A stretch of DNA of 64,000 bases from Caenispirillum salinarum AK4 (GTDB lineage: Bacteria; Pseudomonadota; Alphaproteobacteria; Rhodospirillales; Rhodospirillaceae), in NCBI RefSeq assembly GCF_000315795.1, contig NZ_ANHY01000008.1, positions 1 to 64,000 on the forward strand, written 5' to 3'. The position numbers and the translations under genes were made by a program. How positions within the stretch are numbered: the first letter of the stretch is position 1; each line of letters begins with the position of its first letter. The notes beneath the pieces were generated by a model. The model did not search any database, was not told the DNA's origin, and saw nothing but the letters and a program-made list of their open reading frames with translations. This document shows, in pieces, positions 12,630-20,238 of this stretch.

Positions 12630-13421
12630 CTATTCCGCCGCGGCGTAAAGCTCCGGCCGGCGGTCGTCCAGATAGGGGCTGGCGTCCCGCGTTCGGTGAT
12701 AGGCCGGCACGTCGATGTTGGCGAACAGCATCTCCTCGTCCCGCCCCGCCCGCGCCAGCACCGAGCCGTCGGGCGCGGCGACGGTGCTCATGCCCGCATA
12801 GGCCGTTTCGTGCTCGCGCCAGCAGCGGTTGGCGTAGGCGATGAAGCAGCCGTTTTCCGCCGCGCGGGCGGGAACCAGCAGATCCGCCACCTTGCGCCGG
12901 GACTCGGGCAGGGCGGCGGGCACGCAAATCAGGTCGGCGCCATGAGCGGCCAGTGCGCGGACGGCCTCGGGGAACTCGGCATCGTAGGACACCAGCACGC
13001 CGACGCGCAGGCCGTTCAGCCCGTGCGGCCGGCCCAGGTCGTTGCCGGGCGAATAGACCGTGCGCTCGTCGTCGCCGAACAGGTGGGTCTTGCGATAGGT
13101 GGTGCGGTGCCGCCCGCGCCCGTCCACCAGGGTGGCGGCGTCGTAGCAGTGCCCGCCCTCGCCGTTCTCGCCGTGGCCGTAGAGGATGGCGATGGCGTGG
13201 CGCCGGGCGGCCTCGGCCATGCGGCGGGCGGAGTCGCCGTCGGCGGATTCCGCCAGTTCGAACGCCAGTTCCCCGATGGCATAGCCCGACAGGAACATCT
13301 CGGGCAGGATCAGCAGGTCGGCGCCACCGGCCTTGGCCCGCGCGGCGGCCTCCTCGGCGGCGGTGATGTTGGCCTCGACGTCGCCGGGGGTGCCTTGGGT
13401 CTGGAACAGGGCGATGCGCAT
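12630..13421 (-). CDS. Nitrilase-superfamily protein with Cys-to-Ser at the nucleophile
   Basis: A 263-residue carbon-nitrogen hydrolase fold. The Glu (E41 in LILPEMFLSGY) and Lys (K111 in YRKTHLFG) of the triad are in place. The strand that should read ICYDxEFPE reads LVSYDAEFPE, so the nucleophilic Cys is Ser145 (codon TCC at 12987-12989, complement). Flanking residues are conserved, so this looks like a real substitution in a maintained gene rather than decay. It may be inactive, a binding protein, or a weak serine enzyme. Same strand as cysS, 85 bases upstream of it. Confidence 0.85.
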   Translation of the reverse strand: MRIALFQTQGTPGDVEANITAAEEAAARAKAGGADLLILPEMFLSGYAIGELAFELAESADGDSARRMAEAARRHAIAILYGHGENGEGGHCYDAATLVDGRGRHRTTYRKTHLFGDDERTVYSPGNDLGRPHGLNGLRVGVLVSYDAEFPEAVRALAAHGADLICVPAALPESRRKVADLLVPARAAENGCFIAYANRCWREHETAYAGMSTVAAPDGSVLARAGRDEEMLFANIDVPAYHRTRDASPYLDDRRPELYAAAE

Positions 13422-13596
13422 GGGCCCTCAAGCCTCCGATCCCGTGGAAGACGGCAGAAGGAGAAGGCTACCGCGCGCGCCGGGGTTCCGCCAAGAAAAG
13501 CGGCAGACCCGGCCCCGGAAGGGGGATGCGGTACCCCGCTGGTGCGGGGCGGGGGAGGGGCGGCGCGTGCGGCAGGGCGGTTGGCACCGCATATGG

Positions 13597-13616
13597 ATTC
13601 CTGCTTTCGCAGGAAT
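13597..13616. repeat. Palindromic extragenic repeat, copy A
   Basis: ATTCCTGC-TTTC-GCAGGAAT, a perfect 8-bp palindrome with a 4-base loop. The same palindrome occurs in inverse orientation at 41691-41710, and a sequence-shifted relative at 41628-41647. This is the familiar short extragenic palindrome type of proteobacterial genomes. Confidence 0.75.
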
Positions 13617-13715
13617 GAAGGGTCTTTTTTGCTATCTGATAAGGATTTGCAAACTCCGTCGCCCCAGAGGGGCGCCAACCGGAGGGCAGGGGTTCGATCG
13701 CCGGCCGCCACGCAG

Positions 13716-13743
13716 AAAACCCGCCGCTATCGCCAGCGGCGGG
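13716..13743 (-). terminator. Duplicated copy of the tRNA terminator
   Basis: Exact copy of the hairpin at 13840-13867, shifted by 124 bases as part of the tandem duplication. It now follows only a tRNA remnant. Confidence 0.7.
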
Positions 13744-13756
13744 TTCACCGGAATTC

Positions 13757-13780
13757 TGGCGGAGCTGAGGGGAATCGAAC
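13757..13780 (-). pseudogene. tRNA-Ala 3'-end remnant
   Basis: Twenty-four bases matching the 3' end of the neighbouring tRNA-Ala (acceptor strand plus part of the T arm) with one mismatch in the discriminator/CCA region. No 5' half is present, so it cannot fold as a tRNA. Confidence 0.8.
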
Positions 13781-13839
13781 CGTCGCCCCAGAGGGGCGCC
13801 AACCGGAGGGCAGGGGGGCGATCGCCGGCCGCCACGCAG

Positions 13840-13867
13840 AAAACCCGCCGCTATCGCCAGCGGCGGG
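13840..13867 (-). terminator. Intrinsic terminator of tRNA-Ala
   Basis: Read on the minus strand, a 9-bp stem (CCCGCCGCT/AGCGGCGGG, loop of 6) is followed by TTTT. It lies 14 bases beyond the CCA end of the tRNA gene. Confidence 0.8.
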
Positions 13868-13880
13868 TTCACCGGAATTC

Positions 13881-13956
13881 TGGTGGAGCTGAGGGGAATC
13901 GAACCCCTGACCTCTGCAGTGCGATTGCAGCGCTCTCCCATCTGAGCTACAGCCCC
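13881..13956 (-). tRNA. tRNA-Ala (anticodon CGC)
   Basis: A 76-base gene including an encoded CCA. The acceptor arm pairs GGGGCTG with CAGCTCC (one G-T). The D arm carries AGCTCAGATGGGAGAGC. The anticodon stem CTGCA/TGCAG encloses ATCGCAC, giving anticodon CGC with T33 before it. The T arm is AGGGG-TTCGATT-CCCCT. It reads GCG alanine codons, which are frequent at this GC content. The 3' end lies inside the tandem duplication described separately, with an intrinsic terminator just beyond. Confidence 0.95.
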
Positions 13957-14108
13957 GGCGGACGCGGATAATGGTGAGGACCGAGGGGGATGTCAAGCAA
14001 ATCCTCTGCGGTTTTTCGACGGCCTTGCGCGGGCACGGGCGCTCTTGCGCCGGTGCCGGCCAAGCCTTACGTTTTGCAGAGCTTTTCAACGCGGAGCGGT
14101 TGTCCCCC

Positions 14109-14414
14109 ATGGATGTTGTTCTCGGTCCCCTGATCCAGGTCGCGCTGATTGCGCTCAACCTCTACCTGTGGGCCATCATCATCTCGGCCGTGCTGAGCTG
14201 GCTGGTCGCCTTCAATGTGATCAACACGAGCAATCGCTTCGTCTACCTTGTGGGCGATTTCCTGCATCGCATCACCGAGCCGGCGCTGCGCCCCATCCGG
14301 TCGGTGGTGCCGGTGATGGGCGGTGTCGACCTGTCGCCCATGGTGCTGATCCTGCTGATCATCTTCCTGGAAGGTGTGCTCGGCCGCCTCGCCATGCAGG
14401 CCGGCGCGTTCTAA
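14109..14414 (+). CDS. YggT family membrane protein
   Basis: A 101-residue integral membrane protein with two long hydrophobic segments (about 5-35 and 70-100) joined by the conserved FLHRITEPALRPIRSVVP stretch, the signature of the YggT family. Relatives in several phyla are linked to cell division, osmotic tolerance or membrane protein assembly, but no biochemical role is certain. ATG 14109 is chosen because the family begins here; the frame upstream runs through the tRNA-proximal spacer. The DUF167 gene starts 7 bases after its stop, a widely conserved pairing. Confidence 0.88.
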   Translation: MDVVLGPLIQVALIALNLYLWAIIISAVLSWLVAFNVINTSNRFVYLVGDFLHRITEPALRPIRSVVPVMGGVDLSPMVLILLIIFLEGVLGRLAMQAGAF

Positions 14415-14421
14415 GGACGCC

Positions 14422-14772
14422 ATGGCCGCCGCCGATCCAGACATCGCCGACGCCCCGCCGCTGGAACCCTGCGCGCGGGGCGTTCGGCTGTTCGTGCGCC
14501 TGACGCCCAAGGCATCGCGCAATGCCCTCCAGGGACTGGCGGCCGATGCCGACGGCGGGCGGGTGCTCAAGGTGGCGGTCACCGCCGTGCCCGAGAACGG
14601 CAAGGCCAATCAGGCGTTGGTGAAGCTGTTGGCGAAGGTTTGGAAGCTGCCGAAGTCGGCCGTCTCCATCACCGCCGGCGCCACCGACCGCCGCAAGACC
14701 CTGCTGATCGAAAGCGACGACCCGCAGGCCCTTGCCGACCACCTTTGGGAACGGATGCGCGATCATGGCTAA
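14422..14772 (+). CDS. DUF167 (YggU) family protein
   Basis: A 116-residue small protein with the DUF167 signature: RLTPKASRNAL, then VTAVPENGKANQALVKLLAK and the IxxGxxxRxKxLxI ending (ITAGATDRRKTLLIE). Function is unresolved in the family; structures show a small alpha-beta fold that might bind nucleic acid. ATG 14422 follows AAGGA. The stop overlaps the start of the FolD-like gene by 8 bases, so YggT, DUF167 and the FolD-like protein form one tight operon. Confidence 0.88.
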   Translation: MAAADPDIADAPPLEPCARGVRLFVRLTPKASRNALQGLAADADGGRVLKVAVTAVPENGKANQALVKLLAKVWKLPKSAVSITAGATDRRKTLLIESDDPQALADHLWERMRDHG

Positions 14773-15676
14773 AGCCGTCATCCTGGAAGGCCGCGAGGAC
14801 GCCGAGGACCTGCGCGACGCCGTCGCCGCCCGGGTCCGCGCCCTGCGCGACTACGAGCGGGTGCGCCCCGGCCTCGCCCTCATCCGCGTCGGCGACAAGG
14901 GCGAGACCAAGTCCATGCTCGACCACCGGGAGCAGTGGGCGCTGGACGCCGGCTTCCGTGTCAACCGCCACGACATGCCCAGGGAAAGCACCACGCGCGA
15001 ACTGATGCTGGTGGTCGAGGGCATCAACGACGACAGCGACATCAACGGCGTCGTGATCCTGGAGCCGGTGCCGCCCGGCATCGACATCGGCAAGGTGCGC
15101 CGTGCCGTGGACCCGGCCAAGGACGTCGACGGCCAGCATCCGCTGAACATCGGCGAACTGGCGCTGGGAGCCGCCGGGCTGGTGCCCAGCCTGCCGCTGG
15201 CGGTGGTGGACCTGCTGCGCCGCCACCTGGGCGACATGAGCGGCCGGCGGGCGGTGGTGCTCGGCCGCTGCCTGGGCGTCGGGCGGCCGCTGGCAAAGCT
15301 TCTGACGGACGCCGACTGCACGGTCACGCAGGCCCATTCCCGCACCAGCCTGACCGACGTGAAGGCCATCTCGCGCGACTGCGAAATCGTCGTCGCGGCC
15401 CTGAACCGGCCGGAGATGGTGCGCGGCGACTGGATTTCCCCGGGGGCGACGGTCATCGATACCGGCCGCCACACCATTCACGCCGGGCCGGGTGAATCCC
15501 GCATGGTGGGCGACGTGAAGCGCGACGAGGTCATCGCGGTCGCCGGCGCCTTTGCCGACCGGTTCGAGGCCGTGGGGCCGCTGGGCATCGCGATGCTTCT
15601 GCGCAACACCCTGATCGCCTGCTGCCGCCAGCACCGCGTCGACATGAAAATGGCGGAGTGCGACGTCCGCACCTGA
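14765..15676 (+). CDS. FolD-like protein lacking catalytic residues
   Basis: A 303-residue protein that aligns over its full length with FolD, the methylene-tetrahydrofolate dehydrogenase/cyclohydrolase. The nucleotide-binding half keeps its form (VVLGRCLGVGRPLAKLL, then HSRT and GATVIDTG), as does KDVDGQHPLNIG at 119-130. The folate-site residues do not survive: the Tyr and Lys of the YxxxK motif are M51 and R55, the Gln of VQLPLP is Leu99, PCTP is PSLP, and PGGVGPMT is FEAVGPLG. It is therefore probably not a normal FolD. It is the third gene of the YggT operon. A genuine folD would be expected elsewhere in the genome. Confidence 0.85.
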   Translation: MAKAVILEGREDAEDLRDAVAARVRALRDYERVRPGLALIRVGDKGETKSMLDHREQWALDAGFRVNRHDMPRESTTRELMLVVEGINDDSDINGVVILEPVPPGIDIGKVRRAVDPAKDVDGQHPLNIGELALGAAGLVPSLPLAVVDLLRRHLGDMSGRRAVVLGRCLGVGRPLAKLLTDADCTVTQAHSRTSLTDVKAISRDCEIVVAALNRPEMVRGDWISPGATVIDTGRHTIHAGPGESRMVGDVKRDEVIAVAGAFADRFEAVGPLGIAMLLRNTLIACCRQHRVDMKMAECDVRT

Positions 15677-15817
15677 GCGGGGCGCCGCGGGGGCGCCGGC
15701 ACGGCACTCCCGGCACCGGCGGACCTTTCCAGGCGCATGGAAGTGGCCCTGGCGATGGCGGGCCTTCCCGCTAGGCTCGAGGGACCATTCCCGCCCACCA
15801 CCAGGGGGAGGCCTGTC

Positions 15818-16345
15818 GTGAGCATGTCCCAGACCGTCCGCCACGTCCGCACCATGGCCCGCTACAACGCCTGGGCCAACACGCGCCTTTATGATGCGGT
15901 GGTCGCCCTGCCGCCGGGCGAGGCGGTGCGCGAGCGGCCGAGTTTCTTCGGCTCCATCGTCAAGACGCTGAACCACGTGCTGGTGGGCGACCGTATCTGG
16001 TTCTCCCGCATCGCGGGCACCGACGCCGGCGTCAGCCGCCTGGACGAGGTGCTCTATGCCGATCCGCAGGCGCTGTACGGCGCGCGGGAGGATTTCGACG
16101 CCCACATCATCCGCACCGTCGACGGCTGGGACGACGCGCGCCTTGCCGGCACCTTCCGCTATGCCAACATGGCGGGGGAGACCTTCGAGCAGCCCCTGCA
16201 CCCGGTGCTGACCCATGTCTTCAACCACCAGGCGCACCACCGGGGCCAGGTCCACCAGATGCTGAGCGAGAGCGGCGCGGAACCGCCGTCCATCGATCTC
16301 ATCTACTTCCTGCGCGATCCGGCCTCGGTGCTGGAGGCCGGCTAG
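15818..16345 (+). CDS. DinB family protein
   Basis: A 175-residue four-helix-bundle protein of the DinB/YfiT type. The metal-binding His pattern is visible: His in TLNHVLVGDRIW, and the pair in VFNHQAHHRGQVHQM near residues 138-142. The family includes thiol-dependent transferases and stress-induced proteins of unknown role. GTG 15818 is chosen because GGGGGAGG sits 6 bases upstream; ATG 15824 is the alternative. It stands alone between the FolD-like gene and a cysteine hydrolase gene. Confidence 0.83.
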   Translation: MSMSQTVRHVRTMARYNAWANTRLYDAVVALPPGEAVRERPSFFGSIVKTLNHVLVGDRIWFSRIAGTDAGVSRLDEVLYADPQALYGAREDFDAHIIRTVDGWDDARLAGTFRYANMAGETFEQPLHPVLTHVFNHQAHHRGQVHQMLSESGAEPPSIDLIYFLRDPASVLEAG

Positions 16346-16432
16346 GGCCCCGGCCCCGCCTCAGTCCCCGGCCCGCCCCGATCCGGTCCGATCCGCGGTC
16401 CTGTTCCGCAGCCCAGCCATGGAGCCCCCGCC

Positions 16433-17035
16433 ATGACCGAAGCCCCCCAGACTTTGCTGTCCCTCGCCAAGGCCGACCTGACGCCCGCGCGTCTGGCCGA
16501 GGGCGTGCTCGTGCTCATCGACTGCCAGAACGAATACGTCGACGGTCGCCTGGCCCTGCCGGGTGTGGAGCCGGCGCTGGCCGAGGCGGCGGCGCTGCTG
16601 GAGCGGGCGCGCGCGGCGGGCACGCCGGTGTTCCACATCGCCCACCAGGGCGGCGCGGGCGGACCGTTCGATCCCGATGGACCCGGCGGGGCCATCGCTG
16701 AGGCGGTCGCGCCCCACGCCGGCGAGGCGGTCATCCGCAAGCGCCTGCCCAACGCCTTCGCGGGAACCGAGTTGAACGACAGGGTGAAGGCCACCGGCCG
16801 CACCGACCTGATCGTCTGCGGCTTCATGACGCACATGTGCGTCAGTTCCACGGTGCGAGCGGCGCTGGACCTGGGATACCGCTCCACCGTCGTCGCCGCG
16901 GCCTGCGCCACACGCGACCTGCCCGACCCGGCGGGCGGAGTGATGGACGCGGGGACGCTGCACCGTGCGTCCCTGGCCGCCCTGGGCGACCGCTTCGCGG
17001 TCATCGCCCCGAACGCGCAAGCCATCCATGCATGA
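16433..17035 (+). CDS. Isochorismatase-family cysteine hydrolase
   Basis: A 200-residue hydrolase with the full catalytic triad: D30 (VLIDCQNEY), K103 (IRKRLPNAFAGT) and C136 (GFMTHMCVSST). The cis-peptide region before the Cys is conserved. The family covers nicotinamidases, isochorismatases and ureido- or carbamoyl-hydrolases. Nothing here fixes the substrate; the nicotinamidase metal ligand set (DxHxxxH) is not obvious. ATG 16433 is preceded by GGAG. It converges with thpR. Confidence 0.85.
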   Translation: MTEAPQTLLSLAKADLTPARLAEGVLVLIDCQNEYVDGRLALPGVEPALAEAAALLERARAAGTPVFHIAHQGGAGGPFDPDGPGGAIAEAVAPHAGEAVIRKRLPNAFAGTELNDRVKATGRTDLIVCGFMTHMCVSSTVRAALDLGYRSTVVAAACATRDLPDPAGGVMDAGTLHRASLAALGDRFAVIAPNAQAIHA

Positions 17036-17059
17036 GGGCATGTGCCGCGGGACGGGCCG

Positions 17060-17602
17060 CTATCCCAGCACCAGCGGGTAGTCGGCTTCCGCCGTGTAGG
17101 TAGCGCCGGAGCGGCCCAGTTCGCTGGAGAACAGGGTGAAGTGCTCCACCCGCCACGGTCCCCAGCGGAACAGGTTGTTGTGGGCGATGAAGTCCTGGAC
17201 CTTGTGGACCGGCGCCCCCTTCAGCCGGGCGATGGTGACGTGGGGGGTGTACTTGCGCCGCTCCGGCGCCTCGCCGATGCCCACCAGGGCGCGGTCCACC
17301 TTGTCGTGCAGGTGCATCAGCTCGGGCACCTTCTCCACGCCCGCCCACAGGCTGTGGGCGCGGTGGCCGTTCTCGAAGGCGCCGATGCCGGCGACCTCCA
17401 GGTCGAAGGCGGGGCTGCGGATGTCGGACAGGGCATTGTGGACGTCGTCGCAGCGGTCCTCGTCGATCTCGCCGATGAAGCGCACCGTGACGTGCAAGTT
17501 TTCGGGCGGCAGCCAGCGGGCGTTGGGAATGCCGCCGCCCAGGCGGTGAAGCTGCTCGCGCAGGTCCTCGGGCAGGTCGAGACCGACGAAGAGGCGGATC
17601 AT
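17060..17602 (-). CDS. thpR: RNA 2',3'-cyclic phosphodiesterase
   Basis: A 180-residue protein of the 2H phosphoesterase superfamily (LigT/ThpR). The two HxT motifs are H37-V-T39 (NLHVTVRFIG) and H121-V-T123 (TPHVTIARLK), each followed by the expected strand. The N-terminal IRLFVGLDLP is diagnostic. It hydrolyses 2',3'-cyclic phosphate ends of RNA to 2'-phosphate in characterised members. The start at 17602 has AGGAAAGGG upstream. It sits 54 bases from the FIST gene on the same strand and may be co-transcribed with it. Confidence 0.9.
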   Translation of the reverse strand: MIRLFVGLDLPEDLREQLHRLGGGIPNARWLPPENLHVTVRFIGEIDEDRCDDVHNALSDIRSPAFDLEVAGIGAFENGHRAHSLWAGVEKVPELMHLHDKVDRALVGIGEAPERRKYTPHVTIARLKGAPVHKVQDFIAHNNLFRWGPWRVEHFTLFSSELGRSGATYTAEADYPLVLG

Positions 17603-17656
17603 GGCGCGGGCCCTTTCCTGGTCTGGCGGCGGGTCGGGCGGGGCGGGACGTAAGCG

Positions 17657-18796
17657 CTAGCGGAAGACCGTCAGCACGCCCGAATGGGTGTAAAGCTGAT
17701 TGTGGCGTATTTCGCCCCCGCCGAAAAACCCCGTGAGCGGAAAATCTCCAAGTTCTTCAGCGATCAACGTCATTTCCCTGTCACGGCCGCCGAACAGTTC
17801 CGGACCGCGGCCGTGGCAGCTGACGTAGATCCCGCCGCGCGGCGGCCGGCCGTCGAGCCGGGCGCGCAGGCGTTTCAGCATGGCGCGCATGTCGGTCTCC
17901 GCCGCCTCCTGGGTGCGGCGGACGAAGCACAGGCGGTCGCCGGGCTCCAGCCGCGCGCCGGCGGCGATCCAGCCGGTGCGCGGGTCCACCGCCATGAGCG
18001 GCCGGACGGTGAAGGCGCCGACGTCGGAGGCGCCGACGGGCAGGCCGACGTGCACCACGCCGGCCAGGGCGCGGAGGTCCTCGCGGCTGTGGGCGCCGGT
18101 TTCCTCGCACAGGATGTCCAGCGGCCGGCGGCCGTCCAGGCGGGCGATGGCGGCGCGGCTGGTTTCGGTGACCGTGTGGTAGTCGCCGACGGGCACGCAC
18201 CCCTGGGTGCCGGCCACGGCCACCGGCACATGGCCGCTGATCAGGACGCCCGACAGCCCGCCGCGCGTCGGCAGCCCGGCAAGCTGGGTCGGCACCGCCG
18301 CGCCCGGGCCGCCGCCGCCCGTCAGGCCGCCGACCAGATAGCCCTCGGTGATGTCGGTCAGGTCTTCCACGATCCAGCCCAACTGGCTGTTGTCGGCGTC
18401 GCCGTGGACGATGCCCAGAACCGGCGAGACCGGCCCCACCCAGTCCAGCACGTCGGGCTCGGGCATGTCGCCGCCGCGCACCAGCGACCCCAGAAGGCGG
18501 TAGCTGTCGGGCGGCAGGTCGGCGACCATGGCGGAGACCGCCGGCGTCTCGCCGTGGACCTCGCGCCGGCGGCCGCAGATGCCGGTGCCGGCGCCCCCCA
18601 CCCAGGTTTCCACGCCCGTCGCCTCGCGCAGCAGCGACAGGATGCCGCCCAGGTCCGGGGCCAGGCGCTCTGTGACATACAGGAACCCCAGGCGTCCCGG
18701 CCCGCCGCACGGACCCAGCGCGGCGGCACAGGCGCCGGCGGCCTCGGCCCAGTCGCGGCCGGTGGCGATGGCGTCACGGAAACCCGGGTGCGTCAT
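17657..18796 (-). CDS. FIST domain sensory protein
   Basis: A 379-residue soluble protein made of FIST_N (about 35-225) and FIST_C (about 230-365). Recognisable parts are VGGAGTGICG near residue 68, YLVGGLTGGGG, SGVLISGHVPVAVAGTQGC, and the C-terminal GIYVSCHGRGPELFGG with GFFGGGEI. FIST domains are thought to bind small ligands such as amino acids upstream of signalling proteins. Here it is not fused to or beside a kinase or methyl-accepting protein, so its output partner is unknown. No strong ribosome site precedes ATG 18796, but this is the only start that keeps the whole N-terminal domain. Confidence 0.85.
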   Translation of the reverse strand: MTHPGFRDAIATGRDWAEAAGACAAALGPCGGPGRLGFLYVTERLAPDLGGILSLLREATGVETWVGGAGTGICGRRREVHGETPAVSAMVADLPPDSYRLLGSLVRGGDMPEPDVLDWVGPVSPVLGIVHGDADNSQLGWIVEDLTDITEGYLVGGLTGGGGPGAAVPTQLAGLPTRGGLSGVLISGHVPVAVAGTQGCVPVGDYHTVTETSRAAIARLDGRRPLDILCEETGAHSREDLRALAGVVHVGLPVGASDVGAFTVRPLMAVDPRTGWIAAGARLEPGDRLCFVRRTQEAAETDMRAMLKRLRARLDGRPPRGGIYVSCHGRGPELFGGRDREMTLIAEELGDFPLTGFFGGGEIRHNQLYTHSGVLTVFR

Positions 18797-18839
18797 GATG
18801 ATGGCCGTGGGAGCAAGGGCAGGGACGGGCGCCGCGTCG

Positions 18840-19505
18840 TCAGCCGCCTGCCGCGGTGGTGCGCTTCAGCAGCGCCTCGACCTTGGGCAGAATGGTCTCG
18901 ACCATCACGTCGACCCCCCGTTCGTTGGGATGCATGCCGTCGGGGAGCAGCAGGTCCTCTTGCAGCGCCACACCCTCGAGAAAGAAAGGATATAGCAAAA
19001 CGTCGTGCTTTTCCGCCAGGGCCGGATACATGGCGTCGAAAGCCTTCACATACTCCGGGCCCATGTTGCGCGGGGCCATCATGCCCGCCAGCAGGACGTT
19101 GATGCCCCGATCCTTCAGCGTCGAGAGGATGGCGTCGAGGTTTTTCTTGGCGTCTTCCGGCGGCAGGCCGCGCAGGGCGTCGTTGGCGCCCAGTTCCACG
19201 ATGGCGGCGTCGATGTCCTGGCCCGAGATCAGCCAGTCCAGCCGCGCCAGCCCGCCGGCGGTGGTGTCGCCGGACACGCCGGCGTTGATGACGGTCACGT
19301 CGTGGCCCCTGGTCCGCAGGGCCTCTTCCAGCCGTACAGGGAAGGCGGCGTCCTGGGGCAGGTCGTATCCGGCGGTCAGGCTGTCGCCCAGCGCCAGCAG
19401 GGTGACCGGATCACCCTCCGCCGCCAGGACCGCAGGGCCGTTGCCGTTGACAAGCCACAGCGCAAGGCCAAATGTGCAGAGGGCTTTCAGACCTGGAAAT
19501 CGCAT
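18840..19505 (-). CDS. tesA: Exported arylesterase / lysophospholipase (TesA-like SGNH hydrolase)
   Basis: A 221-residue SGNH hydrolase with a signal peptide (hydrophobic 8-19, cleavage near AAEGD). The four blocks are present: nucleophile S42 in LGDSLTAGY, Gly in NAGVSGDTT, Asn in ELGANDALRG, and the Asp-His pair in LPDGMHPNERG. It should hydrolyse ester or thioester substrates in the periplasm. The gene is divergent from the ABC exporter genes and the two start codons overlap (see finding), the same neighbourhood as tesA-ybbA-ybbP in enterobacteria. GGGAG lies 12 bases upstream. Confidence 0.88.
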   Translation of the reverse strand: MRFPGLKALCTFGLALWLVNGNGPAVLAAEGDPVTLLALGDSLTAGYDLPQDAAFPVRLEEALRTRGHDVTVINAGVSGDTTAGGLARLDWLISGQDIDAAIVELGANDALRGLPPEDAKKNLDAILSTLKDRGINVLLAGMMAPRNMGPEYVKAFDAMYPALAEKHDVLLYPFFLEGVALQEDLLLPDGMHPNERGVDVMVETILPKVEALLKRTTAAGG

Positions 19506-20238
19506 GACGAGCTTTACTCCCGCTTCCTCGACGACGACGCAAACCCGCGCCGCAACCGCCGCTCCGACCATTGACTTAAGGTCGGTCCGCGTGACCTTGG
19601 AGGGGCCGGCCGGCCCCGTCAACATCCTGCGCGGCCTGGACCTGACCGTTCACGGCGGCGAGGCCGTGGGCGTCGTCGGGCCGTCCGGCAGCGGCAAGTC
19701 CACCATGATGATGGTCATCGCCGGCCTGGAGCGCGCCACCGACGGCGTGGTCACCGTGGCCGGACACGACCTGACCGCCATGGACGAGGACGACCTGGCG
19801 CTGTTCCGCCGCGACACGCTGGGCGTGGTGTTTCAGGGCTTCCACCTGGTGCCCACCATGACGGCGCTGGAGAACGTCGCCGTGCCGCTGGAGTTCGCCG
19901 GCCGGCGCGACGCCTTCGAGCGTGCCGCCGAACACCTGGAGGCCGTCGGCCTGGGCCACCGCCTGGACCACTACCCCGGCCAGCTTTCGGGCGGGGAGCA
20001 GCAGCGCGTGGCGCTGGCCCGCGCCTTCGTGGTGGAGCCCAAGGTGCTGCTGGCCGACGAGCCCACCGGCAACCTGGACCAGGACACCGGCGCCCACGTC
20101 ATGGATCTTCTGTTCGACATGGCGAAGAAGAAGGGCGCGACGCTTCTGCTCATCACCCACGATCCCCGCCTGGCCGGGCGCTGCGACCGCGTCGTGTCCT
20201 TGCGCGACGGGGAGATCAAGGAGGCCCGCGCGGCATGA
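19504..20238 (+). CDS. ABC transporter ATP-binding protein (YbbA-like)
   Basis: A 244-residue ATPase of the LolD/MacB/YbbA group. Walker A is GPSGSGKS at 59-66, followed by the Q-loop in VFQGFHLVP, the signature LSGGEQQR, Walker B LLADEPTG and the switch His in LITHDP. The partner permease is encoded two genes downstream. ATG 19504 overlaps the start of the divergent arylesterase gene; the first 22 residues are a low-complexity leader. Such transporters move lipids, lipoproteins or peptides across the envelope using a mechanotransmission permease. Confidence 0.9.
   Translation: MTSFTPASSTTTQTRAATAAPTIDLRSVRVTLEGPAGPVNILRGLDLTVHGGEAVGVVGPSGSGKSTMMMVIAGLERATDGVVTVAGHDLTAMDEDDLALFRRDTLGVVFQGFHLVPTMTALENVAVPLEFAGRRDAFERAAEHLEAVGLGHRLDHYPGQLSGGEQQRVALARAFVVEPKVLLADEPTGNLDQDTGAHVMDLLFDMAKKKGATLLLITHDPRLAGRCDRVVSLRDGEIKEARAA

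Larger units (their letters stand above)
13422..13880. other. Gene-free interval holding repeats and a tRNA terminator
   Basis: No convincing protein gene lies here. Positions 13422-13590 are featureless GC-rich sequence. A palindromic ATTCCTGC element follows at 13597, then a short AT-richer patch, then the 124-bp tandem duplication that runs into the tRNA-Ala gene. Open frames across the duplication merely repeat the same peptide twice. Confidence 0.7.
13657..13904. repeat. 124-bp tandem duplication overlapping the tRNA-Ala 3' end
   Basis: Two head-to-tail copies, 13657-13780 and 13781-13904, differ at only three positions (TT/GG about 36 bases in, and C/T in the tRNA CCA region). Each unit contains a hairpin, the tRNA terminator and the last 24 bases of the tRNA gene. 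Copy 2 belongs to the intact tRNA; copy 1 carries an isolated fragment. High identity implies a recent event. Confidence 0.9.

Noticed and set aside
13432-13900. Open frames across the tRNA-proximal duplication
   Set aside because: They encode the same short peptide twice because of the 124-bp repeat and run through a tRNA terminator.
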